Assembly (NCBI RefSeq): GCF_001881565.1
Contig: NZ_MPDJ01000005.1
Span: 232,263 to 296,262, forward strand
DNA: 64,000 bases
Direction of reading: 5' to 3'
Origin: Eisenbergiella tayi
Lineage (GTDB): Bacteria > Bacillota > Clostridia > Lachnospirales > Lachnospiraceae
Part shown: positions 7,293-15,938 of the stretch, piece by piece
How the letters are laid out: each line of letters begins with the position of its first letter
How positions within the stretch are numbered: the first letter of the stretch is position 1
The notes under the pieces: generated by a model
Database searches by the model: none
What the model was told of the DNA's origin: nothing
What the model saw: the letters and a program-made list of their open reading frames with translations, nothing else
Translations under genes and position numbers: made by a program

Positions 7293-8837
7293 TTACGCGT
7301 CTTTCCCCGTCCGTCTCGCTTTTTCTTCGTTTATTACACACCTTACCAATCCTTCGGTGGTAAACTCCTCTGCCACGAGTGTACCACCGGACAAAGGATT
7401 CCGCAATTGAATTTCCTGAAGCTTTCCGGCACATTTTTCCCCGATGCAGGCAATCGTTACCCGCTCCGGCAGCTCCGTCTTCTCTTCCAGCAGCCCATCC
7501 CGGAAGGTTTCCACGCCCGACGCGCTCCCAAAGAGCAGATAATCCGCTTCCGCCGCATTTCTGACCGCTTCCCTGCGCTTTTCCCTGTCCGCTTCCAGTT
7601 CATATAGGGGAAAATCCGTATAGGAAATTCCGGCCTGCTCCAGGTTCCGCGTCAGCTCCCGGCTCCCTTTATCTGCGCGGCAAATCAGTATCTTTTCCTC
7701 TTTTTCCGCCAGGGAAGCCACTAAATGCCCCAGATGATCCGCATCATAAACGGAAGGCATGGCATCCGCATAAAAACCATATTCCTCAAGGCGGCTTTTT
7801 GTACCCGGCCCGATAACGGCTATGCGCATTCCCGAAAGTGTTCTGAGATCTCTTTTTTCCTCCCGAAGCTTGCTGAAAAAATGCGCCACGCCATTGGGGC
7901 TGGTAAAGCACAGCCAGGAGTATCCATCCAATTCCGGAAGTCTCTCTTTTGTAGGAACGGCACGCAGAAAGCTGCAGTCGATCACACTTGCTCCCTGTTC
8001 CTTCAGCTTTTCAGCCAGACGGGCGGAAAATCCTTCCGTTCCGGTCACCGCGACGCGCAGGCCCGCCAGTTCTCCCTGCGCTGTTCCGGCAGAGAGAGAA
8101 AGAGCGGCCACTTCCCCGATGACTATGACCGCAGGCGGCTTAAGGCCGGCTTTTTCCACCGCCTCCGCCAGCGTTTCCAGGGTCGCGCGGACACTGCGCT
8201 GTCTGTCGGTGGCTCCATCCATGATCACTGCTGCCGGCGTATCCCCTCTTTTTCCCGCCTCCATCAGCTTTCCGGCAAGCTCCTTCAGGTGATGCATTCC
8301 CATCAGAATGACCAGAGTCCCTTCCAGGCTCGCCAGGGCCTTATAATCTATCGGCGTGAGGGACTCCTGCTTTCCTTCTCCTGAAACAGAGGAAGCGGTA
8401 AGAATCGTGACCATCCTGCTGCACTGCCTGTGCGTCACCGGAATTCCCGCGGATGCCGGTGCGGCAATGGCAGAGGTGATGCCCGGTATTTCCTCGCAGG
8501 CAATCCCTTCTTCCTGAAGCGCCAGCATTTCCTCGCCGCCTCTCCCGAACACATAAGGGTCTCCGCCTTTCAGGCGCACCACAACCTTTCCTTCTTTTGC
8601 CTTTTCCAGCAAAAGCCTGTTGATCTCCTCCTGAGGCATGGCCTTTCCGGCATACCTCTTCCCCACATTGATTTTTTCACATGACGAAGGCGCCTGTTCC
8701 AGCAGCTGTGCCGCCGTCAGGCTGTCATATAACACCACATCGCACCGGCGCAGGCACGCAAGGCCCCTGACCGTTATCAGATCCGCTTCTCCGCAGCCTG
8801 CGCCCACCAGATATACTTTTCCTTTTTTCTTCTCCAT
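7293..8837 (-). CDS. cobA-hemD: Fused uroporphyrinogen-III C-methyltransferase / uroporphyrinogen-III synthase
   Basis: A two-domain enzyme of 514 residues. The N-terminal half (about 1-245) is the SAM-dependent methyltransferase that makes precorrin-2 (VYLVGAGCGEADLITVRG, RLKGGDPYVFGRGGEE, GIPVTHR). The C-terminal half (about 260-505) is uroporphyrinogen-III synthase (LAGLRVAVTG, SWLCFTSPNGV, ending TTEGLV). The fusion is well known in Clostridia and lets the unstable tetrapyrrole be closed and methylated in one protein. Its ATG overlaps the hemC stop by one base (TGATG). The pairing points the pathway to siroheme or cobalamin; no haem-branch genes are present. Confidence 0.96.
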   Translation of the reverse strand: MEKKKGKVYLVGAGCGEADLITVRGLACLRRCDVVLYDSLTAAQLLEQAPSSCEKINVGKRYAGKAMPQEEINRLLLEKAKEGKVVVRLKGGDPYVFGRGGEEMLALQEEGIACEEIPGITSAIAAPASAGIPVTHRQCSRMVTILTASSVSGEGKQESLTPIDYKALASLEGTLVILMGMHHLKELAGKLMEAGKRGDTPAAVIMDGATDRQRSVRATLETLAEAVEKAGLKPPAVIVIGEVAALSLSAGTAQGELAGLRVAVTGTEGFSARLAEKLKEQGASVIDCSFLRAVPTKERLPELDGYSWLCFTSPNGVAHFFSKLREEKRDLRTLSGMRIAVIGPGTKSRLEEYGFYADAMPSVYDADHLGHLVASLAEKEEKILICRADKGSRELTRNLEQAGISYTDFPLYELEADREKRREAVRNAAEADYLLFGSASGVETFRDGLLEEKTELPERVTIACIGEKCAGKLQEIQLRNPLSGGTLVAEEFTTEGLVRCVINEEKARRTGKDA

Positions 8838-9769
8838 CAGAGTTCTCTCCGTATCTGTAAGGAAAGAGCGTCCGCCAGGGCCAGCCGCTCCTTCACTCCC
8901 CCTTCTCCCTGTACCTGACGGCCGCCATACATCACCGTCAGCCGGAACCTTTCCGTTTCTTCTGTTTTTTCTGTCACGCTGTATGCCGCAGCCGGCTGGC
9001 TGCAGTCCGCCTGCAGGACCTCCAGCACGCGCCGCTCCGCCTCAAAGGAAAGCAGGCTCTCCCTGTGGCAAAGCTGCGCTACAGCCTCCCTGTACTCCCA
9101 GTCCGACCGGCCTTCCACGGCAATAATCCCCTGACAGGCGGCGGGAAGAAAAAGGGACGGCTCCAGCGGAGTGAAGGAAAAACGCTCCTTTTCTTTCTCC
9201 ATAATACCCAGACGGTCCAAACCGGCCTTGGCAAGAATAATCCCGTCATACTGGCCCGCTTCCAGCTTGGAAAGGCGCGTTTCCACATTTCCCCGGATCA
9301 GCTCCACCCGGGCCTGCGGGCAAAGCTCCTTTACATATAGCTCCCGCCGCTTGCTGCCGGTTCCGATAACAGGCCGGGGCGGAAGACTTGCAAAGCCCGC
9401 TTTTGCCCCCTCAGGCCCGGTCCCTTCCGAGCCTTTTTTTCTCACCTGTACCAGAACATCCCTGGCATCCGCTCTTTGGGGCACTGCCAGGATTTCCAGA
9501 CCTTCCGCCAGACACATGGGAAGATCCTTCGCACTATGTACCGCTATATCCACTTTTTTTTCCAGAAGTGCCGCCTCCAGTTCGGAAACAAACAGCCCTT
9601 TGTCCCCGATTTCCCCCAGCGGCTTATCCAGGATTCTGTCTCCTTTGGTTTTTATGATCACCGTCTCAATCCTGGCATCCGGCAGGCACGCGCGCAGGGC
9701 GTCCGCCACCATTCCGGTCTGCACCAGCGCCAGCCGGCTTCCTCTGGTACCGATTCTGATTTCCGTCAT
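8837..9769 (-). CDS. hemC: Hydroxymethylbilane synthase (porphobilinogen deaminase)
   Basis: Joins four porphobilinogen units into hydroxymethylbilane. It has 310 residues with the usual start (IRIGTRGSRLALVQ), catalytic Asp82 in HSAKDLP, and Arg-rich cofactor contacts (GTGSKRRE, RGNVETRL). The cysteine that carries the dipyrromethane cofactor is Cys256 in QADCSQPAAAYS; the flanks differ from the common GGCQVPIGAYA, but the cysteine is kept. The gene overlaps sirC by 4 bp and cobA-hemD by 1 bp. Confidence 0.96.
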   Translation of the reverse strand: MTEIRIGTRGSRLALVQTGMVADALRACLPDARIETVIIKTKGDRILDKPLGEIGDKGLFVSELEAALLEKKVDIAVHSAKDLPMCLAEGLEILAVPQRADARDVLVQVRKKGSEGTGPEGAKAGFASLPPRPVIGTGSKRRELYVKELCPQARVELIRGNVETRLSKLEAGQYDGIILAKAGLDRLGIMEKEKERFSFTPLEPSLFLPAACQGIIAVEGRSDWEYREAVAQLCHRESLLSFEAERRVLEVLQADCSQPAAAYSVTEKTEETERFRLTVMYGGRQVQGEGGVKERLALADALSLQIRREL

Positions 9770-10422
9770 CCTTTTCCTCCCTTTGCAGGCGCCGATGCTT
9801 CAAGAAGCTCTGCAAGATATGTTTCCAGCTCCGGTTCTTCCGCCTGGAAATCCCGCTTTCTGCAATAAACAAACAGAGCCTCCAGACATGCCGCCCTTCT
9901 TTTCTGTTCCGGCAGAAGCTCAAGCACCCTCTCCCTCAGCCTTCCCAGTATTTCTATGGTATTCCCCAGGCCCCCCGGCAATTCCTGTTCCATCGTTTTT
10001 CTTACAAAAGAAGCGGCGGCCGGGCTTTTTCCGTCTGTGGAAATTCCGACGGTCAGCGGCCCTTCCTGTATCAGCGCCGGGAAAAAGAAGCTGCACTTTT
10101 CCCTGTCATCCACCACATTCACCGGGATATGCCGCTCCCGGCACCAACCGGCCGCCCAGGCGTTGACCTCTTCTTTATCCGTAGCCGCAATGACAAAACA
10201 GGCGCCTTCCAGGTCTTCTTCACAGGCTTCCCTGTAAACAAAAGTCAAAGCCTCCCCCGAACGGGACAGCTGCTCCAGTTCTTCTTCGATTGCAGGTGCG
10301 ATACAGGTCAAAACCGGCCCGAAAGGAAGCAGCTTCTCCACCTTTCTTGCCGCCACACGGCCTCCTCCGAGTATAACTCCCTTTTTTCCCCCGATTTCCA
10401 TAAAAAACGGAAAATGTCCCAT
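9766..10422 (-). CDS. Precorrin-2 dehydrogenase / sirohydrochlorin ferrochelatase-type protein
   Basis: NAD-dependent enzyme of the siroheme branch (SirC or CysG N-terminal family) that oxidises precorrin-2 to sirohydrochlorin; some members also insert iron. It has 218 residues, starting at MGHFPFFMEIGGKKG behind GGGAGGAAATA; the longer upstream frame lacks a ribosome site. The Rossmann fold is at the start (GVILGGGRVAARKVEKLL), followed by VIAATDKEEVN and NVVDDREKCSFFFPA, then a helical C-terminal domain. No separate chelatase is seen, so this protein may do both steps. Confidence 0.92.
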   Translation of the reverse strand: MGHFPFFMEIGGKKGVILGGGRVAARKVEKLLPFGPVLTCIAPAIEEELEQLSRSGEALTFVYREACEEDLEGACFVIAATDKEEVNAWAAGWCRERHIPVNVVDDREKCSFFFPALIQEGPLTVGISTDGKSPAAASFVRKTMEQELPGGLGNTIEILGRLRERVLELLPEQKRRAACLEALFVYCRKRDFQAEEPELETYLAELLEASAPAKGGKG

Positions 10423-10479
10423 TATTTCCTCCCTTCCCGCAAAAAGCCGCCTCATGCATCCGCTTCCTGCAGGGTGTCC

Positions 10480-11646
10480 TTACTCCTGATTCTCTTCACA
10501 GACTTTCAAAACCGCTTCAAAAGACGCGGCATCCAGCTTATCCCGCAGGAAATACAGGATTTTGTCCGGCCCGCAGCCGGCGAACCTTTCCTTCCATGTA
10601 TCCAGCCTTCCGGCGGCATCATGAAAGGCCAGCGTCTTGTACAGGGTATCCAGTTCCCTGGCCATCATTTCCCCGGCATCCAGAATGGCCTGCTGCTTAC
10701 GGATGTTATTCCTGCTCGCCAGCCGTTCGAAATCATCTATGGATATCAGCCGGCAGCCGGGAAGGGTTCCGATATCCTTATCCATATCCGCAGGCACGGC
10801 GATATCGATAAAAAGACGTTCTCTGCCATCCGCCAGATAACCGGCTGCCTCTCCTGCCGTCAGAGTATAGTGAGGGCTTTCCGTTGCGGAAATGATCACA
10901 TCCGCCTGCTCCAGATAATCATAGCGCTCCCCGTACTCCACCACGGTAAGCGCTCCTTTAGCACTCCCCGTTACCGCATGGTTCCTTTTGGTGGCGAGCA
11001 CATGGATATTTCCGTGATCCAGCAGATTTTTAAGGATAATACTTCCCATTTTTCCGCTTCCGCCGATGAGAAGTACCCGAAGGAAGCTGTCCGTCCTCTG
11101 GTTTTCCACGCCTGGCAGCCCTTTTTCCGTCCGCCCCGGCCCGCTCTCCGCCTTAAATACCTCATTGGAAACCAGAGTGGCAATGGAAACGGAAGCTTTG
11201 GAAATCTCCGTTTCCGTCTTGATTTTTTTAGCGCACGCCAATGCTCCCTGGAACGCCGTATTCAGCTCATACCCTGGTTTTCCTTCCTTACAGGAAAATA
11301 AATAAGCCTGCCGCATCTGTCCCAGGATCTCGTCCTCTCCCAGAACCATAGAATCCATGCCGCAGGTAACCCTGTATAAATGCTCCAGGGCCTTTTTACC
11401 CTGAAACCGTCTGGAAATCCGGCGCAGCTGTGTTTCTTCCATACCGCTCTTATCCGCCAGCAGCCTTTCCAGCAAAGAGAAACTGTTTTCCCCGCCCGTC
11501 ACATAGATCTCCGTCCGGTTACAGGTATTGAGCACCACCGCCTGGCCTGTCTGCTCCAGAAATTTCTTTTTTTCCTCTTCGGAAAACACAAAACATTTTC
11601 TCACTTCCTCCGGTGCGGATTTGAAGCTGATGCTGATACATTCCAT
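10480..11646 (-). CDS. hemA: Glutamyl-tRNA reductase
   Basis: First enzyme of the C5 pathway: reduces glutamate on tRNA-Glu to the semialdehyde. It has 388 residues from the ATG behind GGAGGAAAT. The catalytic cysteine is in VVLNTCNRTEIYV, the tRNA/substrate contact region is MDSMVLGEDEILGQ, and the NADPH-binding fold begins VLLIGGSGKMGS. The C-terminal dimerisation helix is present. An insert of about 20 residues before the Rossmann fold (SGPGRTEKGLPGVENQRT) is not typical. First gene of the six-gene tetrapyrrole series, downstream of two palindromic elements. Confidence 0.96.
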   Translation of the reverse strand: MECISISFKSAPEEVRKCFVFSEEEKKKFLEQTGQAVVLNTCNRTEIYVTGGENSFSLLERLLADKSGMEETQLRRISRRFQGKKALEHLYRVTCGMDSMVLGEDEILGQMRQAYLFSCKEGKPGYELNTAFQGALACAKKIKTETEISKASVSIATLVSNEVFKAESGPGRTEKGLPGVENQRTDSFLRVLLIGGSGKMGSIILKNLLDHGNIHVLATKRNHAVTGSAKGALTVVEYGERYDYLEQADVIISATESPHYTLTAGEAAGYLADGRERLFIDIAVPADMDKDIGTLPGCRLISIDDFERLASRNNIRKQQAILDAGEMMARELDTLYKTLAFHDAAGRLDTWKERFAGCGPDKILYFLRDKLDAASFEAVLKVCEENQE

Positions 11647-11707
11647 ATTTCCTCCATTATGCCTTACATAGGGCATGGATCTTTTTTTCTGAAAGTTAGT
11701 TTACTGC

Positions 11708-11770
11708 TCCTGCCCATTGGCCCGCTGTACCGGCTGCCTCGCAGCCGGTACAGCGGGCCAATGGGCAGGA
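11708..11770. repeat. Perfect palindrome, 30-bp arms with a 3-base loop
   Basis: Positions 11708-11737 and 11741-11770 are exact reverse complements, separated by CTC. The arms are about 63% GC and contain GGCCCGCTGTACCGGCTGC. The element lies 62 bp upstream of the hemA ATG, so it would form a very stable hairpin in the hemA leader if transcription starts further up. There is no T-run on either side, so it is not a standard terminator. Confidence 0.9.
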
Positions 11771-11784
11771 ACAATCTACATGAA

Positions 11785-11827
11785 CCAAGGTCAAGCGCGC
11801 TGACGTTAGCTTGACCTTGGCCTTTTT
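11785..11827 (+). terminator. Inverted repeat with T-run on the plus strand
   Basis: The arms CCAAGGTCAAGC (11785-11796) and GCTTGACCTTGG (11809-11820) pair perfectly over a 12-base loop and are followed by CCTTTTTCTT. It has the form of an intrinsic terminator for the plus strand, although no plus-strand gene leads into it. It may be part of a composite palindromic element with its neighbours. Confidence 0.45.
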
Positions 11828-11856
11828 CTTATTTTCTCATTATGACGGCGCTCACC

Positions 11857-12022
11857 CTAGAGCGTGTCTGAAAATTACTTTCCGTCAGATGTGCGGCACA
11901 CTTTGTGGGAGATTTGGTTCCAATGAGGGAGGCGTAGCGGGCTACGTTGACCGAATTGGAACCAAATATACCTCAAAGTGAGGCGTACAGATGGCGGGAA
12001 TGAATTTTCAAACACACTCTAG
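11857..12022. mobile_element. 166-bp MITE-like palindromic element
   Basis: The ends 11857-11876 (CTAGAGCGTGTCTGAAAATT) and 12003-12022 match as inverted repeats at 18 of 20 positions. The interior is also largely self-complementary (TTTGGTTCCAAT against ATTGGAACCAAA near the middle), so the whole element can fold into one long imperfect hairpin. No coding frame is present. The right end supplies the TAG stop codon of the reductase gene. Small non-coding elements with terminal inverted repeats and a palindromic body fit a MITE or a REP-like family. Confidence 0.65.
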
Positions 12023-14619
12023 CAGGTAGCTCCGCCCTTCAGATGCAGGCTGGCTCCGACGATTTCCTCTTTTCTGGCAAGGATCTCATCTCCCAGCAGC
12101 TGCTCCTGTACCTTTTCAAAGCCGATTCTGCTCACCGTGTCTGCAAAACGCTCTCCCGTATTTCCCTGTTCCCTGAAAAGAAGGATTGCCTTTTCCAGAA
12201 CGGAAAGTACTTCTTCCTCACTGGTGAAGATTCTGTCAAGCGCCTGTCCGTGCGCGGTTCTCTTTCCCCAGCGCCCGCCTATGTAAACCTTATAGCCATA
12301 GGTTCCTTCATCCGCCGCATGGAACGGGCATTTTCCGATACAGCGTCCGCAGTTATTGCACTTTTCTTCATCGATTACCAGCTTGCCGTCCGTAACCTGT
12401 GCGGCGCCCATAGGACAGATATCCGCCACCTGGCACTTGGCACATCCGCGGCAACTATCTATATTATAAGTGGGAATCCGCTGTCCGACAATACCAAAAT
12501 CATTTAAATCCGGTTTTACACAATTGTTGGGGCATCCGCCGACTGCAATCTTGAATTTGTGAGGCAGCTTGACCTCATAATAACCGTGATAGAAACGTTC
12601 ATGTATTTTTTCGGAGAGGGAGTAGGAATCCAGCTGTCCGTACTGGCAGGTTGTTCCCTTGCAGGCAACCACAGGACGAACCTTGGAACCCGTACCGCCG
12701 GTTTCCAGACCCGCTCCGGCCAGGAAATCCCGAAGCTCCTCTATTCTTTCATAAGGAACGCCCACGATTTCCATGGTAAGTCTGGTGGTCATTACCACGT
12801 CACCGTTTCCGTAAAGGGCTGCGGCATCCGCGATACATCTGTTTTCTTCCGCTGTCACCTTACCGTTTCTTGTAATGACGCGGACATTAAAATTATTGGT
12901 TCCCTTGTTATGCAGGCATCCCAGCGCCTTTACCCGGGTAATATCCTCCGGCGACACCGTCACCTTCTCCGCCGCATTTCCGGTGCGTATTATATTAAAG
13001 AAGGAAGATCCCTCCAGCACCTTCGTATTGGTATAACCATAATGCTTTAACCGGTTCTGAAGCAGATATGCACGTTTTCCCTTGGCACAGACTAACAGCA
13101 GCTTTTCTTCCTTTCCCATACCAAAGAAGCCCTGCTGAGGCATTTCTCCCTGCACCTTGTTCAGATCCACATAAGTGACGCCGGGAATGGTCGGGCCTGC
13201 GGGATTGACATCAATTATGCGGTAATCCGCTGCCGCGCCATCCATATATTCCGCAGGAGTGAAACTTTCCATCACTCCGTCCAGCTTATTCTTCAGGATC
13301 TGCACTGCCGTAACAAAAGGATGGATGGCTGTGGAGAACGGCGGCGCATAAGCCAGATCCAGAGAGGTCATCTGATCCAGGGTTCCGCCGAAGGTTACGG
13401 CCATCACTCCGATATCCGTCATCTTATCCACGGCTCCCGGCCCCAGCACCTGAATTCCCAGCAGCCTGCGGGTTTTCCTGTCCGCGATCAGCTTGGTTGC
13501 AAAGAAAGAGGCATCGGGATAATAATGGGCTTTGTCATCGGTTACAGCCAGAACGGTTTCCACATCATAACCGGCAGCCCTGGCAGCCTCTTCGGTCAGT
13601 CCGGTACGGCCTCCGTTCAGCCCGGGAAGCTTCACAACACCTGTCCCAAGGACACCGGGATAGCTCACGTCTTCACCGCCCAGCGCCAGAGCCAGGGTGC
13701 GTCCCTCCATATTGGCGGAAGAGCCCATAGGAGACCACTGTCTTTCCCCTGTCATGCGGTTCGTTACCATAGCACAGTCCCCTGCCGCATATACATCCGG
13801 AAGGTTGGTGCGCATTTTATCATCCACCAGGATAGTGCCCTTAAACATCTCCACTCCTGCCTCCTGGCAAAAGCCTGTATTCGGACGGATCCCTATGGAC
13901 AAAATCACCAGCTCTGCCGGCAAAAAGCCTTTATCGGTTTTTACTCCTTCCGCCTTCTGCGATCCGGTGATTCCCTCCAGTTTCGTAGAGGTCAGTACAC
14001 GGATTCCTTTTTTCTCCAGGTGACGCTTCGCATAATCGGCCATTTCCCGGTCAAAGCCCGGCATTATCTGGGGCGCCATATCCATTACCGTAACGGAAAT
14101 ACCTTGAGCCAGAAGGTTCTCCGCAACCTCCAGGCCAATGAAGCCTCCGCCTGCGACAACCGCTTTTTTCACCTGATGTTCCTTCAGATAATCTCTTGTT
14201 TCAATAGCGTCCTCCGGCGTACGCATGGTGAATACCCCGGGAAGCCTTACCCCTTCTAACGGCGGAACCACGGAAGAAGCCCCCGTCGCTATTACACAGG
14301 CATCATATTCATAAATCTCTTCCGCTCCGGTACGCAGATTTCTGGCAATCGCCTTCTTTTCATGGCTGTCAAGTCCTGTAACCTCTCTCTCCGTCTGTAC
14401 AAGAACTCCCGTCAGCGCGGCAAACCGGGCCGGCGTATTCACAATGAGCTGATCCTTTCCTTCAATTACTTCCCCGATGTAATAGGGCAGGCCGCAGCCT
14501 GCATAGGAAATATCCCTGCCTTTGGTTACGATGGTAACCTCCGCTTCCGGCATCACTCTCTTGTATTTCGCCGCGACTTTGGTTCCGGCTGCGACCCCTC
14601 CGATGACTAATAGTTTCAT
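12019..14619 (-). CDS. CoA-disulfide reductase / rhodanese / siroheme-type reductase fusion with 2[4Fe-4S] ferredoxin domain
   Basis: An 866-residue multidomain redox protein. Residues 1-450 are an FAD/NAD(P)H pyridine-nucleotide disulfide oxidoreductase of the CoA-disulfide reductase type (GGVAAGTKVAAK; active cysteine Cys42 in SYAGCGLPYYIG; NAD site VVAGGGFIGLE). Residues 460-550 resemble rhodanese with Cys511 in CAKGKRA. Residues 555-715 are a sulfite/nitrite reductase half-domain whose cluster cysteines are Cys653, 658, 696 and 700 (CKGTTC, GGCPNNC). Residues 720-770 hold two ferredoxin motifs (CRGCAKCQVADIC, CNNCGRCIGKC). Electrons could run NAD(P)H-FAD-Fe/S-siroheme. The neighbouring siroheme genes support this. 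The natural substrate (sulfite, polysulfide, CoA persulfide or nitrite) is not clear. Confidence 0.9.
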   Translation of the reverse strand: MKLLVIGGVAAGTKVAAKYKRVMPEAEVTIVTKGRDISYAGCGLPYYIGEVIEGKDQLIVNTPARFAALTGVLVQTEREVTGLDSHEKKAIARNLRTGAEEIYEYDACVIATGASSVVPPLEGVRLPGVFTMRTPEDAIETRDYLKEHQVKKAVVAGGGFIGLEVAENLLAQGISVTVMDMAPQIMPGFDREMADYAKRHLEKKGIRVLTSTKLEGITGSQKAEGVKTDKGFLPAELVILSIGIRPNTGFCQEAGVEMFKGTILVDDKMRTNLPDVYAAGDCAMVTNRMTGERQWSPMGSSANMEGRTLALALGGEDVSYPGVLGTGVVKLPGLNGGRTGLTEEAARAAGYDVETVLAVTDDKAHYYPDASFFATKLIADRKTRRLLGIQVLGPGAVDKMTDIGVMAVTFGGTLDQMTSLDLAYAPPFSTAIHPFVTAVQILKNKLDGVMESFTPAEYMDGAAADYRIIDVNPAGPTIPGVTYVDLNKVQGEMPQQGFFGMGKEEKLLLVCAKGKRAYLLQNRLKHYGYTNTKVLEGSSFFNIIRTGNAAEKVTVSPEDITRVKALGCLHNKGTNNFNVRVITRNGKVTAEENRCIADAAALYGNGDVVMTTRLTMEIVGVPYERIEELRDFLAGAGLETGGTGSKVRPVVACKGTTCQYGQLDSYSLSEKIHERFYHGYYEVKLPHKFKIAVGGCPNNCVKPDLNDFGIVGQRIPTYNIDSCRGCAKCQVADICPMGAAQVTDGKLVIDEEKCNNCGRCIGKCPFHAADEGTYGYKVYIGGRWGKRTAHGQALDRIFTSEEEVLSVLEKAILLFREQGNTGERFADTVSRIGFEKVQEQLLGDEILARKEEIVGASLHLKGGATC

Positions 14620-14735
14620 GCTGATTTCTCCCTGTTTTTCTTATATGTAATTTTCCTGCCCCATCCGCAGGCAACGGGCCAATATCAGGCAAATCGAAAT
14701 GCAGTCTGACATTGACCCGGGCAGTAGTAATTTAA

Positions 14736-14753
14736 TGATAATCCATTTTATCA
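14736..14753. promoter_or_regulatory. Palindrome TGATAA-N6-TTATCA
   Basis: A perfect 6-bp inverted repeat about 117 bp upstream of the reductase gene, in an AT-rich intergenic region of 212 bp. It could be an operator for a dimeric regulator. The half-sites resemble, but do not match, the Crp/Fnr consensus TTGAT-N4-ATCAA. Confidence 0.35.
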
Positions 14754-14831
14754 ATAAAGTGAAATAATATATTAATTGGTACCTATAAGATAAATTTATC
14801 CTTACCTTTCGTAGCCCCGGTACAGCCGGCC

Positions 14832-15938
14832 TTATGGTTCTGCCTTGTCATAAATACAGTGGACCCCTCTATGCTTCTGTATTCCTCCCAGACATTCTGC
14901 ATTGCAGCGGACACAGCGGCGAATGTTTTCTTTCTGTCCGCAGCGCAGCTTATCAGGCCAGGCCGGATCTGCAATCAGCTGGCGGCTCATGGCAGCATAG
15001 GCAATGCGGCCGTCGGCAAGCTGCTGCTCCACAAAGTCCGGATCCGTCAGCCCGCCCACACCGCATACCGGCAGCTTCGTAATTTTCCGCACACAGTCAC
15101 AATAGCGCAGAAAACAGCCTTCTTCTCCAAAATAAGGATGATTGGCAGGCGGTATGGTATCCGTAAGGCTGGAATGATCCGCCAACGCCACATGAAAGCT
15201 GTTAACCCCTGCCTTTTCCAGCATGGGAATAAATACAGGGAGTTCTTCCGTTAATATGCCTGCATTCCCGTAATGCGGATTTTCCTGACGTACCGCAAGC
15301 TTATACTCAATTGTCATATCCGGCAGCGCCTGCCGTACGGCGGATACCGCTTCCACGGCAAAATGCGCTCTCTTCTCCGGACTGCCGCCGTATGAATCCG
15401 TTCTTTCATTATAGATACCGGAGGAAAAACTGCCGCACATACGATCCCCATGTATCTGGATCATATCGAACCCTGCCTGCTTTGCCAGGACAGCCGCTTT
15501 CCCGAAGGATGATGTAATGGCCGATACCTTCTGAGAGGACAGCTGTGTAATATATCTGCCTGTCTGCTGATTCAGCAGATGCCGAAGTTCCTCTGCCGTA
15601 ATCTTTTTGGTGAGCAGGCCGGGAATGTATCTGAGCATTCCTTTCACATCGCTGTCCGACTGATGAAGCTGGGCACACGCCAGACTGCCGCCGGCATGAA
15701 TCAGCTCACACAGACGCTTATAATGGGCAAATCCTTTTTTACCGGACAGGCTGAAAAACCCTCTGTCCGACACCGGGACATCGCCGATAATAATCATGGC
15801 GCAGCCGCCCTCTGCGATAGCTGTAATTTTCTGCTCCAGCTCCTCTCCCCTGAGCCCCAGTGAGGTCGGTGCAAAAACAATACGGTTTTTTAAGGTAAGA
15901 CCGCCGATTTCAACAGGGCTGAGAATCGTTTCGTACAC
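14832..15938 (-). CDS. Old Yellow Enzyme-type NADH:flavin oxidoreductase with Fe-S motif
   Basis: FMN-dependent enoate reductase-like protein, 368 residues. The fold is the TIM barrel found at the N-terminus of 2,4-dienoyl-CoA reductase and bile-acid enzymes BaiCD/BaiH, without their C-terminal FAD/NAD domains. Marks are LSPVEIGGLTLKNRIVFAP at the start, SGIYNERTDSYGGS, and a C-terminal four-cysteine site CVRCNAECLGG followed by HCIYD that would bind [4Fe-4S]. Electrons must therefore come from a partner protein; the reductase downstream is one possibility. Its start lies inside the end of the marR gene (29-bp overlap). Confidence 0.88.
   Translation of the reverse strand: MYETILSPVEIGGLTLKNRIVFAPTSLGLRGEELEQKITAIAEGGCAMIIIGDVPVSDRGFFSLSGKKGFAHYKRLCELIHAGGSLACAQLHQSDSDVKGMLRYIPGLLTKKITAEELRHLLNQQTGRYITQLSSQKVSAITSSFGKAAVLAKQAGFDMIQIHGDRMCGSFSSGIYNERTDSYGGSPEKRAHFAVEAVSAVRQALPDMTIEYKLAVRQENPHYGNAGILTEELPVFIPMLEKAGVNSFHVALADHSSLTDTIPPANHPYFGEEGCFLRYCDCVRKITKLPVCGVGGLTDPDFVEQQLADGRIAYAAMSRQLIADPAWPDKLRCGQKENIRRCVRCNAECLGGIQKHRGVHCIYDKAEP

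Noticed and set aside
10129..11301. A 390-codon plus-strand frame antisense to sirC and hemA
   Set aside because: Composition is unlike a protein family, and both minus-strand genes are certain.
11708..12022. CRISPR array
   Set aside because: The repeats are single inverted pairs, not regularly spaced direct repeats.
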